26,450 nucleotides of DNA from DATLYB01 sp964502525 (GTDB taxonomy: Bacteria; Bacteroidota; Bacteroidia; Chitinophagales; CAIOSU01), in NCBI GenBank assembly GCA_964502525.1, contig CAZCXH010000058.1:1-26450 (forward strand), in the 5' to 3' direction. The notes under the pieces were generated by a model that saw nothing but the letters and a program-made list of their open reading frames with translations, had not been told where the DNA came from and did no database searches. This document shows, in pieces, positions 9,475 to 18,434 of the stretch (the stretch's first letter is position 1; each line of letters opens with the position of its first letter). The position numbers and the translations under genes were made by a program.

Positions 9475-9720
9475 TCAAATTACCTGGAGTTTCCTCAATT
9501 TTTTAAAACTACAAGGCTGAAATCCTTATTTGGCAAAGAGATTGGTTCACACAGTGTCCAGAAATTCAAGCCTGACAAGGGTTTTGGAATTTTAACTCTA
9601 AGAATCTGAGGAAACTTGGTTTTAGGGCGACATTTCACTTGTTGAAACGATGAAAGCTTTGTTCTATAAGGTTATTAGAGTTTGAGGCTTTGGAAATTCA
9701 GGAAACTCCAGTCAAATTAC
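9475..9720. mobile_element. MITE-like non-autonomous element (228 bp) with TIRs and 9-bp target duplication
   Basis: The element 9484-9711 begins CTGGAGTTTCCTCAATTT and ends with AAATTCAGGAAACTCCAG. These ends are inverted copies matching at 17 of 18 positions, with the outer 12 bp perfect. It is bracketed immediately by a perfect 9-bp direct repeat TCAAATTAC at 9475-9483 and 9712-9720. The interior has no ORF of note and no transposase. Length, ends and duplication together define a MITE. Ends starting CTG with a 9-bp duplication occur in IS4-group transposons such as IS10 and IS50, so an IS4-like parent is a reasonable guess but not shown. It lies 32 bp after the stop of the giant gene and 79 bp before the PID-CTERM gene. 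Confidence 0.85.
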
Positions 9721-9799
9721 AGTTCCTTAAATTTTTTTATGCAGGAATCTTGCCCAATTAGGGAGGATGATCTAAATTAGAGGTGAAATTGTACGAACC

Positions 9800-9988
9800 A
9801 TGAGAGGTTTACTGACAATAAGTTTCATCGTTTTTTTTATTCTTACTTACTTTCAGCAAATTCAAGCACAACCTATTCCTCCGGCAAACACTCCTATTGA
9901 CGGAGGACTGGTTTCCATTCTGTTGTTAGCTGGAGGTGGTGCATTGGCAGCAAAAAAAATCAGGGAAAGAAGAAACGGGCGAAAGTAA
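9800..9988 (+). CDS. PID-CTERM sorting-domain mini-protein (62 aa)
   Basis: Residues 1-23 are a signal peptide ending AQA. The mature part is only about 39 residues: a short Pro-rich stretch, the motif PIDGG at 32-36, a hydrophobic segment (VSILLLAGGGALAA) and a basic tail (KKIRERRNGRK). This tripartite motif/helix/basic-tail layout is that of PEP-CTERM-like signals, in the Bacteroidota PID-CTERM form recognised by exosortases. Almost nothing is left besides sorting information, so the protein is either a minimal surface peptide or a marker substrate for the sortase. The exosortase-family gene starts 33 bp downstream on the same strand, so the two are probably co-transcribed. The ATG at 9800 is preceded by AGAGGTG, a possible ribosome site. 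Confidence 0.8.
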   Translation: MRGLLTISFIVFFILTYFQQIQAQPIPPANTPIDGGLVSILLLAGGGALAAKKIRERRNGRK

Positions 9989-10021
9989 TAATTCCTTTTT
10001 CTTTCTCACTAACATCGAATA

Positions 10022-10588
10022 GTGCTTAAGAATGGTGAAGGAGCGGATGAATCCGCAGCGAAGTTTTATCTTCTATTTTCCATAAAAATATTTGCGATTT
10101 ATCTTGCTTGGCGGTTTTTTGAATTCATTATTGGGGTAGAATCCCAGCCACTCGAGAATAGATTATTCCCCGAGATTTCTTTTTGGTGGGAATGGCTGAA
10201 TAATCAGGTGCGAGTTATGTTACTTCATGCAACCGGTTTTTTTCTTTCATTACTAGGTTATAAAAGTGTAATCAGCAATGATAATTATATTTTGAACATC
10301 GTGAATTATAGAGGAGTGGGCATTGGCAACTACTGTCTTGCTTTTCAGTTGATGTTTTTTTGCACCTGTCTGCTTTTTTTGAGCCCAATTCAGCTCCGGG
10401 TTAAGCTGTGGGCAATTCCTCTCGGACTAATGATTATTCAGGCGTTGAATATTTTCAGATTTGTAGCACTACACATGACAATTGTGAATCTGCCCGGATG
10501 GGAAGAAAAAATGCATGATTATATTTTTAATGTCTTGGTACTGATAATCGTGTTAGTTCTGTACTTTAAGCTATTATTAAGGTATTGA
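10022..10588 (+). CDS. Exosortase/archaeosortase-family transpeptidase (188 aa)
   Basis: Polytopic inner-membrane protein with about five hydrophobic segments. The family's catalytic triad is visible in the expected order: Cys105 in GIGNYCLAF, Arg146 in LNIFRFVALH and His165 in KMHDYIFN. Members cleave C-terminal PEP-CTERM-like signals and transfer the protein to a membrane or surface acceptor. The PID-CTERM protein directly upstream is the obvious substrate. The start is GTG at 10022; an in-frame stop at 10010 and the absence of an internal ATG before residue 66 support it. The 3' end overlaps the convergent glycosyltransferase gene by 12 bp. At 188 residues it is a short, single-domain exosortase. 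Family assignment is firm; the subtype is not determined. Confidence 0.85.
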   Translation: MLKNGEGADESAAKFYLLFSIKIFAIYLAWRFFEFIIGVESQPLENRLFPEISFWWEWLNNQVRVMLLHATGFFLSLLGYKSVISNDNYILNIVNYRGVGIGNYCLAFQLMFFCTCLLFLSPIQLRVKLWAIPLGLMIIQALNIFRFVALHMTIVNLPGWEEKMHDYIFNVLVLIIVLVLYFKLLLRY

Positions 10589-11872
10589 TGATCTGGTTGG
10601 TTCCTCTTTCTTCACAAAGAACTCTTTAAGAAGGAAAGTTCCATAACTTGCATAGAGGATGTAAAATGGCTCGATTGTAATTGTTCTGAACCGATTTTGA
10701 GCATAAAAAACCACTGATAAAAATAGAAGCGAAATAAAAATACCCAACATATAAAAATGACTTTTGAAATCTTTTTTGATTGCTGCTATCATACCTAAAT
10801 AACCGAAAGTATAAATAGGAAACGAAATAAGAAATGAGAACAACCAGATATTAAATGAATGCTGCTTGTAAGAAACTCCGGGAGCGATAAACCTGAATAA
10901 ATTGTGTGCTTTCAATTCAAGGAACTTTTCAGGATGCTCTTTTATCCAGTTGATAGAATACTGAAAATATACTTTTTGTTTTTGCAGCTGCGGCAGGGCC
11001 ATTGTGCTATCGTGAAATGCTCCATTGAAAAATCCCAATTCCATGTTCCTGAGTTTGATAAACTCAGCAGTATTCTTTGGAGGAACGGCTACAATACTTG
11101 CATACCCAAAATCTGAATTGCCTGTATAGAAATGAAATTCCATTCCATTGCTTGACAAAACATATTCCTTATGCTTACGCATATTATATATTCCAAATGG
11201 AAGAGTTGTGGATAGAGTTACCACAGCATAACATATTGCACATATAATTCCCCTGCTTAACGGTTTAACTGTTGTCAGATATGACCAAGCAATAAATGGG
11301 GTTAAGAGCAATATGTGAGATTTGGTCAGGAATACAAACGAAAATATTATAGCGGACAACAAGGCATATTTTACATTTCCTCCTTTAACAGAAAAAACAT
11401 GATAATATATTGAGATGATGAAAAGGCTTTGAAATAGCATCTCAGTGCAGAACGTATGCACCCAATACAGTGTGAGAGGAAAGAAGGCAAATATTCCGGT
11501 TGATAAATAAGCTGTGTTTTTATTTTTAGGAAACAACAGTATTGCGAGCCTGAATAAATAAACTCCGCTAATACTTGAAATGATTAATTGAGAAATGACA
11601 AGTCCTGTATCCCAATAACTTCCGAGGATCCACTTATGCAACGCTATGAAACAAGGATAAAATGGTGCCGAAATAAACCTGCCTATATCAAAGTCAAAAT
11701 TCCCTTTCAGCGCTCTTTCACTCAGGTCATCAATCCAGTAGCAATCCGGGCATAGCTGACAGGAATCGTAACCGGTGATAAAAATGAAAATTATCCTGAC
11801 TGCAAGAAAGCCAAAGAAGATAAAGTATAAAGGCTTTGCCAGCTTTGACTCCTTATTAGTATGGTTTGACAA
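10577..11872 (-). CDS. GT39/PMT-like membrane glycosyltransferase (431 aa)
   Basis: Integral membrane protein with many hydrophobic segments. Residues 10-33 form the first helix, followed by an extracytoplasmic loop rich in Cys and Asp (SCQLCPDCYWIDDLSERAL) and a conserved-type segment with HTFCTEMLF. The topology and the acidic first loop are those of the ArnT/PMT GT-C superfamily, which transfers sugars from polyprenyl-phosphate donors to proteins or lipids in the periplasm. The open frame starts after a stop at 11884; the only near start is TTG at 11872, which lies inside the last codons of the upstream OmpA-domain gene (17-bp overlap). This implies translational coupling to that gene. It could modify the outer-membrane proteins of the same operon or the nearby PID-CTERM protein. 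The sugar and acceptor are unknown. Confidence 0.72.
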   Translation of the reverse strand: MSNHTNKESKLAKPLYFIFFGFLAVRIIFIFITGYDSCQLCPDCYWIDDLSERALKGNFDFDIGRFISAPFYPCFIALHKWILGSYWDTGLVISQLIISSISGVYLFRLAILLFPKNKNTAYLSTGIFAFFPLTLYWVHTFCTEMLFQSLFIISIYYHVFSVKGGNVKYALLSAIIFSFVFLTKSHILLLTPFIAWSYLTTVKPLSRGIICAICYAVVTLSTTLPFGIYNMRKHKEYVLSSNGMEFHFYTGNSDFGYASIVAVPPKNTAEFIKLRNMELGFFNGAFHDSTMALPQLQKQKVYFQYSINWIKEHPEKFLELKAHNLFRFIAPGVSYKQHSFNIWLFSFLISFPIYTFGYLGMIAAIKKDFKSHFYMLGIFISLLFLSVVFYAQNRFRTITIEPFYILYASYGTFLLKEFFVKKEEPTRSSIP

Positions 11873-14800
11873 GTTTAATCGTCACCCTTCTGTTCCTCTG
11901 GCGGCCTTCTTCCGTGTCGTTGGAAGCAATGGGGCGTTCTTCGCCATAACCGACAGCTACAATCCTCGACTCCGACACGCCCCTGCGCGCCAGGTAGCTT
12001 TTCACCGCCTCAGCGCGTTTCTGCGAAAGCATCTTGTTGGCGGCATCATCTCCGACATCATCCGTGTGCCCCTCGATAATCACATTATAGCTGTCATGCT
12101 CGGATAATATCTCCGTGGCGGTGTTCAAATCACCAAATGATGTAGATTTTATTACATCTTTATTCGTATCAAATTCTATATTGTTGAGCAGCTTCTGCAG
12201 ATCTTCCTCCACTTCCTTCTTTTGCTGTTCCTCGGGTTCTTCCTGCGGACAACCCTTCCTCTCCCTTACACCGGCCACCTGCGGACATTCGTCTTCTTTA
12301 TCCATGAGGCCGTCACCGTCAGAATCGGGGCAACCTTCAAACCTCGCTTCCCCCCGCTGATTGGGACACTCATCCTTGCTGTTGATTATCCCGTCACCAT
12401 CGCTGTCCATCGGATCATCGTCACGCTTCATGGGGTTGGTTTTATGCGCGTTCACCTCATCCCCGTCATTCACGCCACCCGCATCGGAGTCGGGGTTGTT
12501 GGGATCTGTGTGGTGTGTATTCACTTCATCGCCATCTCCCAAGCCATCGCTGTCCGTATCCTTGTTGGTGGGGTCGGTTGAAAGCTCGCTTGCCTCTTTG
12601 TAATCGTTCAATCCATCTTCATCGGTGTCCACCTTGAGCGGGTCTGTGCCCAGTTTCACCTCCTCACCGTCAATCAAACCATCATCATCAGTATCAGGGT
12701 TGCGCGGGTTGGTGCCCTTCAATTTTTCCTCCTCATCGGAAAGCGCATCCTTGTCATTATCCTTGAACTTAACGGTTGCCTTTGATTTGGGCTTCTTTTC
12801 TTTTTTCCCAATTACCTTGCTGATCTTCAAGCCGACAAAGCCAAAATGATCCAATGCGCTCGGATTGCCTTTTTTCGCATTGTTGAATGTAAAAGCATCA
12901 TTATAGCTGGAATTGGGGTTAGGCTGGTTGGGGTCAGGATTAGCCCTTGCCTGATCCAAATTTACCAACGAGGGATTTGCGAGCAAGGCCGCAACGTCAT
13001 ATTCGGTATAGAGGGGCTGACCTGTTACAGGATCAAGCGCTGTCGGGTCGGAGAAGCCGATGCGGTTGCAGGGCTGCCCCGGATCAGGACATGGGACGTT
13101 GCCGTCATGAATAAGAATTTTGTCGCGCCCTACCTTCCCCCATATTTCCGGGTTAGCATTAACGATCGTTCCATGAGCGTCAACGGGAAGCCCATATATG
13201 GGATCAAATTCGAAGCCGCCATTGGCATCATAAGAGGATCCCCTGTCCCAGTAATAGCCGCCAGCACCGTCAAGATATTTTGTTGTAGTAATGTGAACAC
13301 CCAATTCAGCGCTGATCACCCATTTATTGTAAATGATGTAATCCAATGAAAATCCAATTGGGAAACTCACCTGAACTTTCTTGAATTGCTTCGGAGCTTC
13401 CCTGCCTGCAAAAAGATCGGCATTTTTGGATTGGCTGAACGCTTCGGGATCAACACCTCCAACGGTTTGCCCTTCAAGTCCAACCGGTCTCAGGGGAATC
13501 CATATGGGATCTCCTGTTCCGTCATAGAAAAATTTATCAGACTTGTAGGTAAGATATACCGGTTCATTTTTGTCATTGGAATATAAATATATCTGCGACA
13601 TGGGCGCATTTCTGAAAACCCCTATCCCTGCAAAAATGGTCGGTGTGAACTTCTCACCCCTGCTGGTGCCGTATTTCAGCACGTGCCAATGGGCGGTCAG
13701 GGATCCTTCCACCATGTTGTTTTTAAAATTCAGCGCGCGCCTTGCGCGGTCAGGGTCTCCGTCACCAATTTCATTGCCGGAAATTTTTAAGTACTGGAAG
13801 GTAGCCCGGAATGAAAGCCACTTGTTCATATTGTACTGACCATAAAGGCCTATGGAAAAATTATATTCATCCCGGTCGGCAAGATTGTAGGTGAGCGTCC
13901 CGAAATAATTGGATGCGCCCAGCATCAAGCCGATTTCCCACGTTTTGGTGAGGGAACGATAAGGCCCGAGGTTTTTGAGAACGCCCAGGTCCGTAAGCGT
14001 TTCGAGCGTTTTCACCGATTTTTGATCAGGGAGAAAAGCTTTGCCATCCATGCCAACATTGATTGAACCGCTCTTTGCGGCAATGAACTCTGCCGATTGA
14101 ATTCCTCCCGAATAGCTGCGCTTGTATTTGTTGACGGCACTCCTCTGCCCGATGCTGAAATTGGGAACAAGAAATCCTTCCGCGTCCTTGAAATTCATCA
14201 GCCTGATGTAAGCATAGGGATCGCGCAGGAAACTTGCGTTGCTGACATTGAATGAGAAAACTTTTTTATCTCCCGACCATTTTGAATTTGATATGGCAAC
14301 CGGAGTTTTGGTGATTTTTTCAACAAGGGTGTCCAATGTGATCACTTCAAGCTGCGACTTATCCAACTGCGATACGGGCTTGTTAAAGTGAACTTCAAAA
14401 GCGACATTGCGCGGGTCAACATCTCTCGGCAGATCATCATAGTTCATCACTTCCGAGCCGGCAATTTTCACTTTCCAAATGTGTGGTGGGGCAATTTCCT
14501 TTGGTTCCGGAAGGATGGGCTGCGCCTTCAGCAGCGGCAGGCTGCTGTTTTGAAAGAAGTGGTCGAATGTTGACGAAACATAATCGGGATTTTTAGAGCG
14601 GAAAAAATTGCCGGGAATGCTGAACTGCTCGCCTTCCCCCTGAATGCCCACGCTGATTTCACGGATGATCGTATCGGTGGAAGAGTTAATCTGGTAATTC
14701 CCGAAAATCGAATTGCCCTCCATTTGCATCTTTTGCTCCCTCTTCTGGTCGTCAAACAAACCGAAAACAGGGGTGTTGGATGGAATGCCGATGTCAATGC

Positions 14801-15458
14801 CGTACACCACATTGTTTGTAAGGAGGTTATTATCAAACCTGAGCTTCATGAAGTTGTCTTCGAAATTTTCGATGAAAATGGAGCTCCAGTTATCATAAAA
14901 AGCATTGTTGGAAAAGGAAAAATTCACGGAGTTGTCTGCCCCGGGCTGGTAATCAACCAGCGGGCTGGTGATCAAAACGCTCGATTCACCCGTGTACAGT
15001 TCTTTAAATACATTTTTTTCAACTATTACATTTTTCCGGTACCATTCCGATTCGAACTTGAGCGGCAAATTCAGTTCTCTGAAAACGGCATAGCGGATAT
15101 TGATATCCTTGCCCTGGTTTCCGCGGACTACAAGCCCGCTGCCGGGCAGACCGGGATTGCGGCTCGTGAATTCAATGAAATTGTTTGGGGCGCCTTCCGC
15201 CTGGAGTCCGCCCTCCAGCACGAGCGATGTTCCCGGCTCAAAGAAAATCTGCGTTCCGGGACTGATCGTCAGCACAGCGCCCTTGCCCACCTTCACATTG
15301 TATTTCACCACGTAAGCCTTGTTGGGAGCGAGAGTTTGGTCAGCGCTGATAAAACCCTCGAGCACCACTGTATCCTTGCCCGATGGCGCTGCTTTTTGCG
15401 CGACCGCGGAAAATGCCGCTAAACATAGTACACTTGCTGCAAACTTTGCTTTCATCAT
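11856..15458 (-). CDS. Outer-membrane beta-helix / PorG-like barrel / TSP3 / OmpA protein (1200 aa)
   Basis: Residues 1-20 are a signal peptide (LCLAAFSAVAQ). About 25-330 looks like a parallel beta-helix with asparagine/phenylalanine ladder repeats (NSIFGNYQINSSTDTI). About 335-455 resembles an SbsA/Big_5-type Ig domain (HIWKVKIAG, FEVHFNKPV). About 500-880 resembles the DUF6089/PorG outer-membrane barrel (TWEIGLMLGASNYFGT, YNMNKWLSFRATFQYLKISG). About 900-1070 contains thrombospondin type 3 repeats (DTDDDGLIDGEEV, DSDGDGIINSKDECP), which bind calcium. About 1089-1200 is an OmpA C-terminal peptidoglycan-binding domain (NNIEFDTNKDVI, IEGHTDDVGDD, NRRVTIKL). It would sit in the outer membrane and grip the cell wall. 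A close paralogue lacking the OmpA domain lies 31 bp upstream in the same operon, behind gldLM-like genes. Confidence 0.85.
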   Translation of the reverse strand: MMKAKFAASVLCLAAFSAVAQKAAPSGKDTVVLEGFISADQTLAPNKAYVVKYNVKVGKGAVLTISPGTQIFFEPGTSLVLEGGLQAEGAPNNFIEFTSRNPGLPGSGLVVRGNQGKDINIRYAVFRELNLPLKFESEWYRKNVIVEKNVFKELYTGESSVLITSPLVDYQPGADNSVNFSFSNNAFYDNWSSIFIENFEDNFMKLRFDNNLLTNNVVYGIDIGIPSNTPVFGLFDDQKREQKMQMEGNSIFGNYQINSSTDTIIREISVGIQGEGEQFSIPGNFFRSKNPDYVSSTFDHFFQNSSLPLLKAQPILPEPKEIAPPHIWKVKIAGSEVMNYDDLPRDVDPRNVAFEVHFNKPVSQLDKSQLEVITLDTLVEKITKTPVAISNSKWSGDKKVFSFNVSNASFLRDPYAYIRLMNFKDAEGFLVPNFSIGQRSAVNKYKRSYSGGIQSAEFIAAKSGSINVGMDGKAFLPDQKSVKTLETLTDLGVLKNLGPYRSLTKTWEIGLMLGASNYFGTLTYNLADRDEYNFSIGLYGQYNMNKWLSFRATFQYLKISGNEIGDGDPDRARRALNFKNNMVEGSLTAHWHVLKYGTSRGEKFTPTIFAGIGVFRNAPMSQIYLYSNDKNEPVYLTYKSDKFFYDGTGDPIWIPLRPVGLEGQTVGGVDPEAFSQSKNADLFAGREAPKQFKKVQVSFPIGFSLDYIIYNKWVISAELGVHITTTKYLDGAGGYYWDRGSSYDANGGFEFDPIYGLPVDAHGTIVNANPEIWGKVGRDKILIHDGNVPCPDPGQPCNRIGFSDPTALDPVTGQPLYTEYDVAALLANPSLVNLDQARANPDPNQPNPNSSYNDAFTFNNAKKGNPSALDHFGFVGLKISKVIGKKEKKPKSKATVKFKDNDKDALSDEEEKLKGTNPRNPDTDDDGLIDGEEVKLGTDPLKVDTDEDGLNDYKEASELSTDPTNKDTDSDGLGDGDEVNTHHTDPNNPDSDAGGVNDGDEVNAHKTNPMKRDDDPMDSDGDGIINSKDECPNQRGEARFEGCPDSDGDGLMDKEDECPQVAGVRERKGCPQEEPEEQQKKEVEEDLQKLLNNIEFDTNKDVIKSTSFGDLNTATEILSEHDSYNVIIEGHTDDVGDDAANKMLSQKRAEAVKSYLARRGVSESRIVAVGYGEERPIASNDTEEGRQRNRRVTIKLVKPY

Positions 15459-15489
15459 TGTCGAATTAGCAAATCATCGAATCAGCTAA

Positions 15490-18357
15490 TCATTCCGGGC
15501 ATCCATCGTTCTTCTTTGACCCGGCAATGGCAGGGCATTTATCCTTGCCATCGCTCACTCCGTCCTTGTCTGAGTCTTTCACCTTGGGATCAGCACCGGC
15601 TTCAAGTTCTTTCTTGTCGGCCAGCCCGTCACCATCCGAGTCAGCTTTTTTAGGGTCGGTTCCCAACTGTTTTTCCTCGTTGTCGCTGATGCCGTCACCG
15701 TCAATATCCTCATCGTAGGCATCATCGGTCTTCATCGGCTTTTCCTTCCTTTCATTCTTTTTTCTGAAGATGTAACTTACTTTCACTCCGGCAAAGAAAT
15801 AGTTATCGGAGTCATTAAAGTTTTTCACGGTTCTTCTTGCCTCGTGATTATCGTTAGGCTGATCAATGGTGTAGGCGTAATTCACAATATTAGGATCAGG
15901 ATTGTTGGTTACATCATTGACCTTCACCAGTGAAGGGTTGGCAAGAAGAGCAGCGGTATTGTACTCTTCCCACCTGTCGCCATCATCTGTAAAAGCAATC
16001 GTGGCAGGCACTGAAATCTTCTCCCTTCCGGCTTTGCCTTTTATCTCGGTATTAGCGTCAACGATTGCCTGATGGTTAGTCATCCTGTCAAAAAAGTAGC
16101 CCCCCACATCATCTATATAGCGGGTGGAGGTAAACCTCCATCCAAGAGTGGCTCCGATATTCCATTTCATATTAATGATCCAACTGAATTCAAAGCCAAT
16201 GGGAATACAAACCTGAACCTTTTTATACTGCTTGGGTGCCGTTCGGTTTGCAAAAAAGTTCTCATCTCCGGTTGGGGAATAGACGGATTCGGGGTCAGTT
16301 TTATTTTCAGCGGTTTGCCCTTCCGTTCCAATGGAGCGCAGGGATATCCAAATATCCTTGGATTCATTGTACCCATCCGAATTATTCCGCCAATCCACGG
16401 CAACCGAATCGGTTTCAGGATTCCATCTAAGGAACATTGGCTCTCCCTCCCGGTCAAGCGTAAGGAACACCCGCGACATGGGATTATTTCTAAACAATCC
16501 GATACCGGCAAACAATGCGGGAACAAACCTTTCACCACGATTGGAGCCATAGGGCAGAAGATGCCAAACGAAGGTGAGGGTGCCTTCTACAATAAAATTT
16601 TTGAAATGCCCGAGACGGGCTCTGTCGTTAAGCCCTGAGTTGTCCAAATCTCCGCCTGAAATTTTCCCCAGCCAGATCATTGCCCTGAGGGAAAACCATT
16701 TATGCGCGTTGTATTGACCGAAAATACCTCCGGAAAAACGATAATGGGCTCTCGATGCCAACCGGTCGGTGTAGGTGCCGGTGTAATTGCTTGCACCAAG
16801 CTGCAGACCGAGTTCCCATCTTTTGGCAAGCGATTCGAAAGGGCCGAGGTAGGATAAATCACCGAGGTTTGTCAACTGCCTGAAAGCCGTAACCTGTTCC
16901 TTGCTCGTTAAAAATGCGCCCTTGTCAATGTCGAATTCAAGGCCGGTGCCCTCGTCAGCAGCCTTAGTGATGATTTCAGTTGTTTTGCGGCCGCCTGTTT
17001 TCAATGCCCTGAAATTATTCAGCGCCCGGGGTTGACCAATCGTAAAATCGGGCACCTCGATGCCTTCATTATCCTTGAAATTCGAAATCACCACATAGCC
17101 TACCTGGTTATTCAGGAAACTGGCATTGCTCACCTTGAAAGAATACTTGGTATGATCAGGCGACCATTTGGGTTCGGAAAGCTGAACCGGGTTAATAACC
17201 AATTCATTTTTTGCCGTGTCATAGATGATTGATTCGAACTGGCGGTCGCCAATCAGGTCAACAGGTTTGTTGAAATAAACTTCAAACATTGCGTCACGGC
17301 TGGCTGACGCGGGAATGGTTGAATAGTTTATGATGTCTTGGCCATTAAGGTTAACCTTCCAAATATGAGGATGAACGGAAGCGCTTGGGCTTGCGGCAAC
17401 CGGGGCAACCTTCAGCAGGGGCAAATTGCTGTTTTGATAAAAATGATCGAAGGTGGAGGAAACATAATTGGGATCGGACGAGCGGAAGAAGTTATTAGGA
17501 ATGTCGAGCGACTCGCCTGTTCCCTGGATGCCAATCCCAACTTCGCGGATGATGGTGTCGGCTGACGAGTTGATCTGGTAGTTGCCGAAAATGGAATTGC
17601 CTGAAAACTTTACATGGTATTTGCTTTTTTCATCATCAAACAATCCGTATATGAGCGCTTTGGACGGATCGCCCTGGTTGATAGCATACACTACGTTATT
17701 GGTCAGAAGGTTGTCGGTGAACTGCAGGTCCATGATGTTGCTCTGCAGATTGTCAATGAAGATGGATCCCCAGTTGCTGATATAGCTGTTCTTCGAGAAG
17801 CTGAATGAGGTGGTCTTCCCCTGCATCATGTTGCTCGGATTGACTATATATATTACAGGTTCGCCCGTAAAGATTCCGGTGAAGATGTTGTTTTCCACGC
17901 GCACTTTTTCGCGGTACCAGTCGGTATCAAATTTCAGCGGCTCTTCCACCTGGCTGAACCTCGTGTACTGTATGTTAATGTCTTTGCCATCTGCGCCCCT
18001 GACAAGAATACCCTTGCCGGGGCTTGCGGGGTCTTTGCTTTTGACTTCAATCCATGAACCGGGACTTCCATTAAAGTTCAATCCCCCTTCGGCAACGATG
18101 GATACTCCAAAATCAAGAACTAAAGTTGTTTTACCGGGCACCGTAAGGGTGGCGTTATTCACTACTTTCACATTATGCTTCAGAGCATAGACCTTGCCCG
18201 GTGAAAGAGATTGGTCCGCATTGATAAAACCTTCAAGAAAAACAGTATCGCGCCCTTGTGGCTGCGCATTTTCCTGCTTTTGGCCAAAGGCAATCTCCGT
18301 TTGCAACACCCCCAGTGAAGCAACCCAAGCAAGTATCTTAAAGCAAGTACTCCGCAT
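15490..18357 (-). CDS. Outer-membrane beta-helix / PorG-like barrel / TSP3 protein, no OmpA domain (955 aa)
   Basis: Paralogue of the 1200-residue neighbour, colinear over its whole length. It has a signal peptide (1-25, ending AFGQ), a beta-helix region with the same NSIFGNYQINSSADTIIREV signature, an Ig-like segment (HIWKVNLNGQ, FEVYFNKPV), a barrel from about 514 (RWELGLQLGASNYTGT, YNAHKWFSLRAMIWLGKISG) and about three TSP3 repeats from 881 (DIDGDGISDNEEKQLGTDP). It stops at DGCPE, the point where the neighbour continues into its OmpA domain. No remnant of that domain is seen in the 31-bp gap, so the end appears natural. It lies 77 bp after the gldM-like stop. It could be the non-anchored partner in a two-subunit outer-membrane assembly (inference). 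Confidence 0.8.
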   Translation of the reverse strand: MRSTCFKILAWVASLGVLQTEIAFGQKQENAQPQGRDTVFLEGFINADQSLSPGKVYALKHNVKVVNNATLTVPGKTTLVLDFGVSIVAEGGLNFNGSPGSWIEVKSKDPASPGKGILVRGADGKDINIQYTRFSQVEEPLKFDTDWYREKVRVENNIFTGIFTGEPVIYIVNPSNMMQGKTTSFSFSKNSYISNWGSIFIDNLQSNIMDLQFTDNLLTNNVVYAINQGDPSKALIYGLFDDEKSKYHVKFSGNSIFGNYQINSSADTIIREVGIGIQGTGESLDIPNNFFRSSDPNYVSSTFDHFYQNSNLPLLKVAPVAASPSASVHPHIWKVNLNGQDIINYSTIPASASRDAMFEVYFNKPVDLIGDRQFESIIYDTAKNELVINPVQLSEPKWSPDHTKYSFKVSNASFLNNQVGYVVISNFKDNEGIEVPDFTIGQPRALNNFRALKTGGRKTTEIITKAADEGTGLEFDIDKGAFLTSKEQVTAFRQLTNLGDLSYLGPFESLAKRWELGLQLGASNYTGTYTDRLASRAHYRFSGGIFGQYNAHKWFSLRAMIWLGKISGGDLDNSGLNDRARLGHFKNFIVEGTLTFVWHLLPYGSNRGERFVPALFAGIGLFRNNPMSRVFLTLDREGEPMFLRWNPETDSVAVDWRNNSDGYNESKDIWISLRSIGTEGQTAENKTDPESVYSPTGDENFFANRTAPKQYKKVQVCIPIGFEFSWIINMKWNIGATLGWRFTSTRYIDDVGGYFFDRMTNHQAIVDANTEIKGKAGREKISVPATIAFTDDGDRWEEYNTAALLANPSLVKVNDVTNNPDPNIVNYAYTIDQPNDNHEARRTVKNFNDSDNYFFAGVKVSYIFRKKNERKEKPMKTDDAYDEDIDGDGISDNEEKQLGTDPKKADSDGDGLADKKELEAGADPKVKDSDKDGVSDGKDKCPAIAGSKKNDGCPE

Positions 18358-18434
18358 TCAGTGAGTTATCATTTAGAAATTGGTGATAGCAGTTAGTATC
18401 AATAAAACTGTGCTGGCAAAGGCTTGCTGAATTT

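Noticed and set aside
11775..14898. Plus-strand open frames opposite the 1200-residue outer-membrane gene
   Set aside because: They lie opposite a gene with clear domains (TSP3, OmpA) and their composition merely mirrors those repeats.
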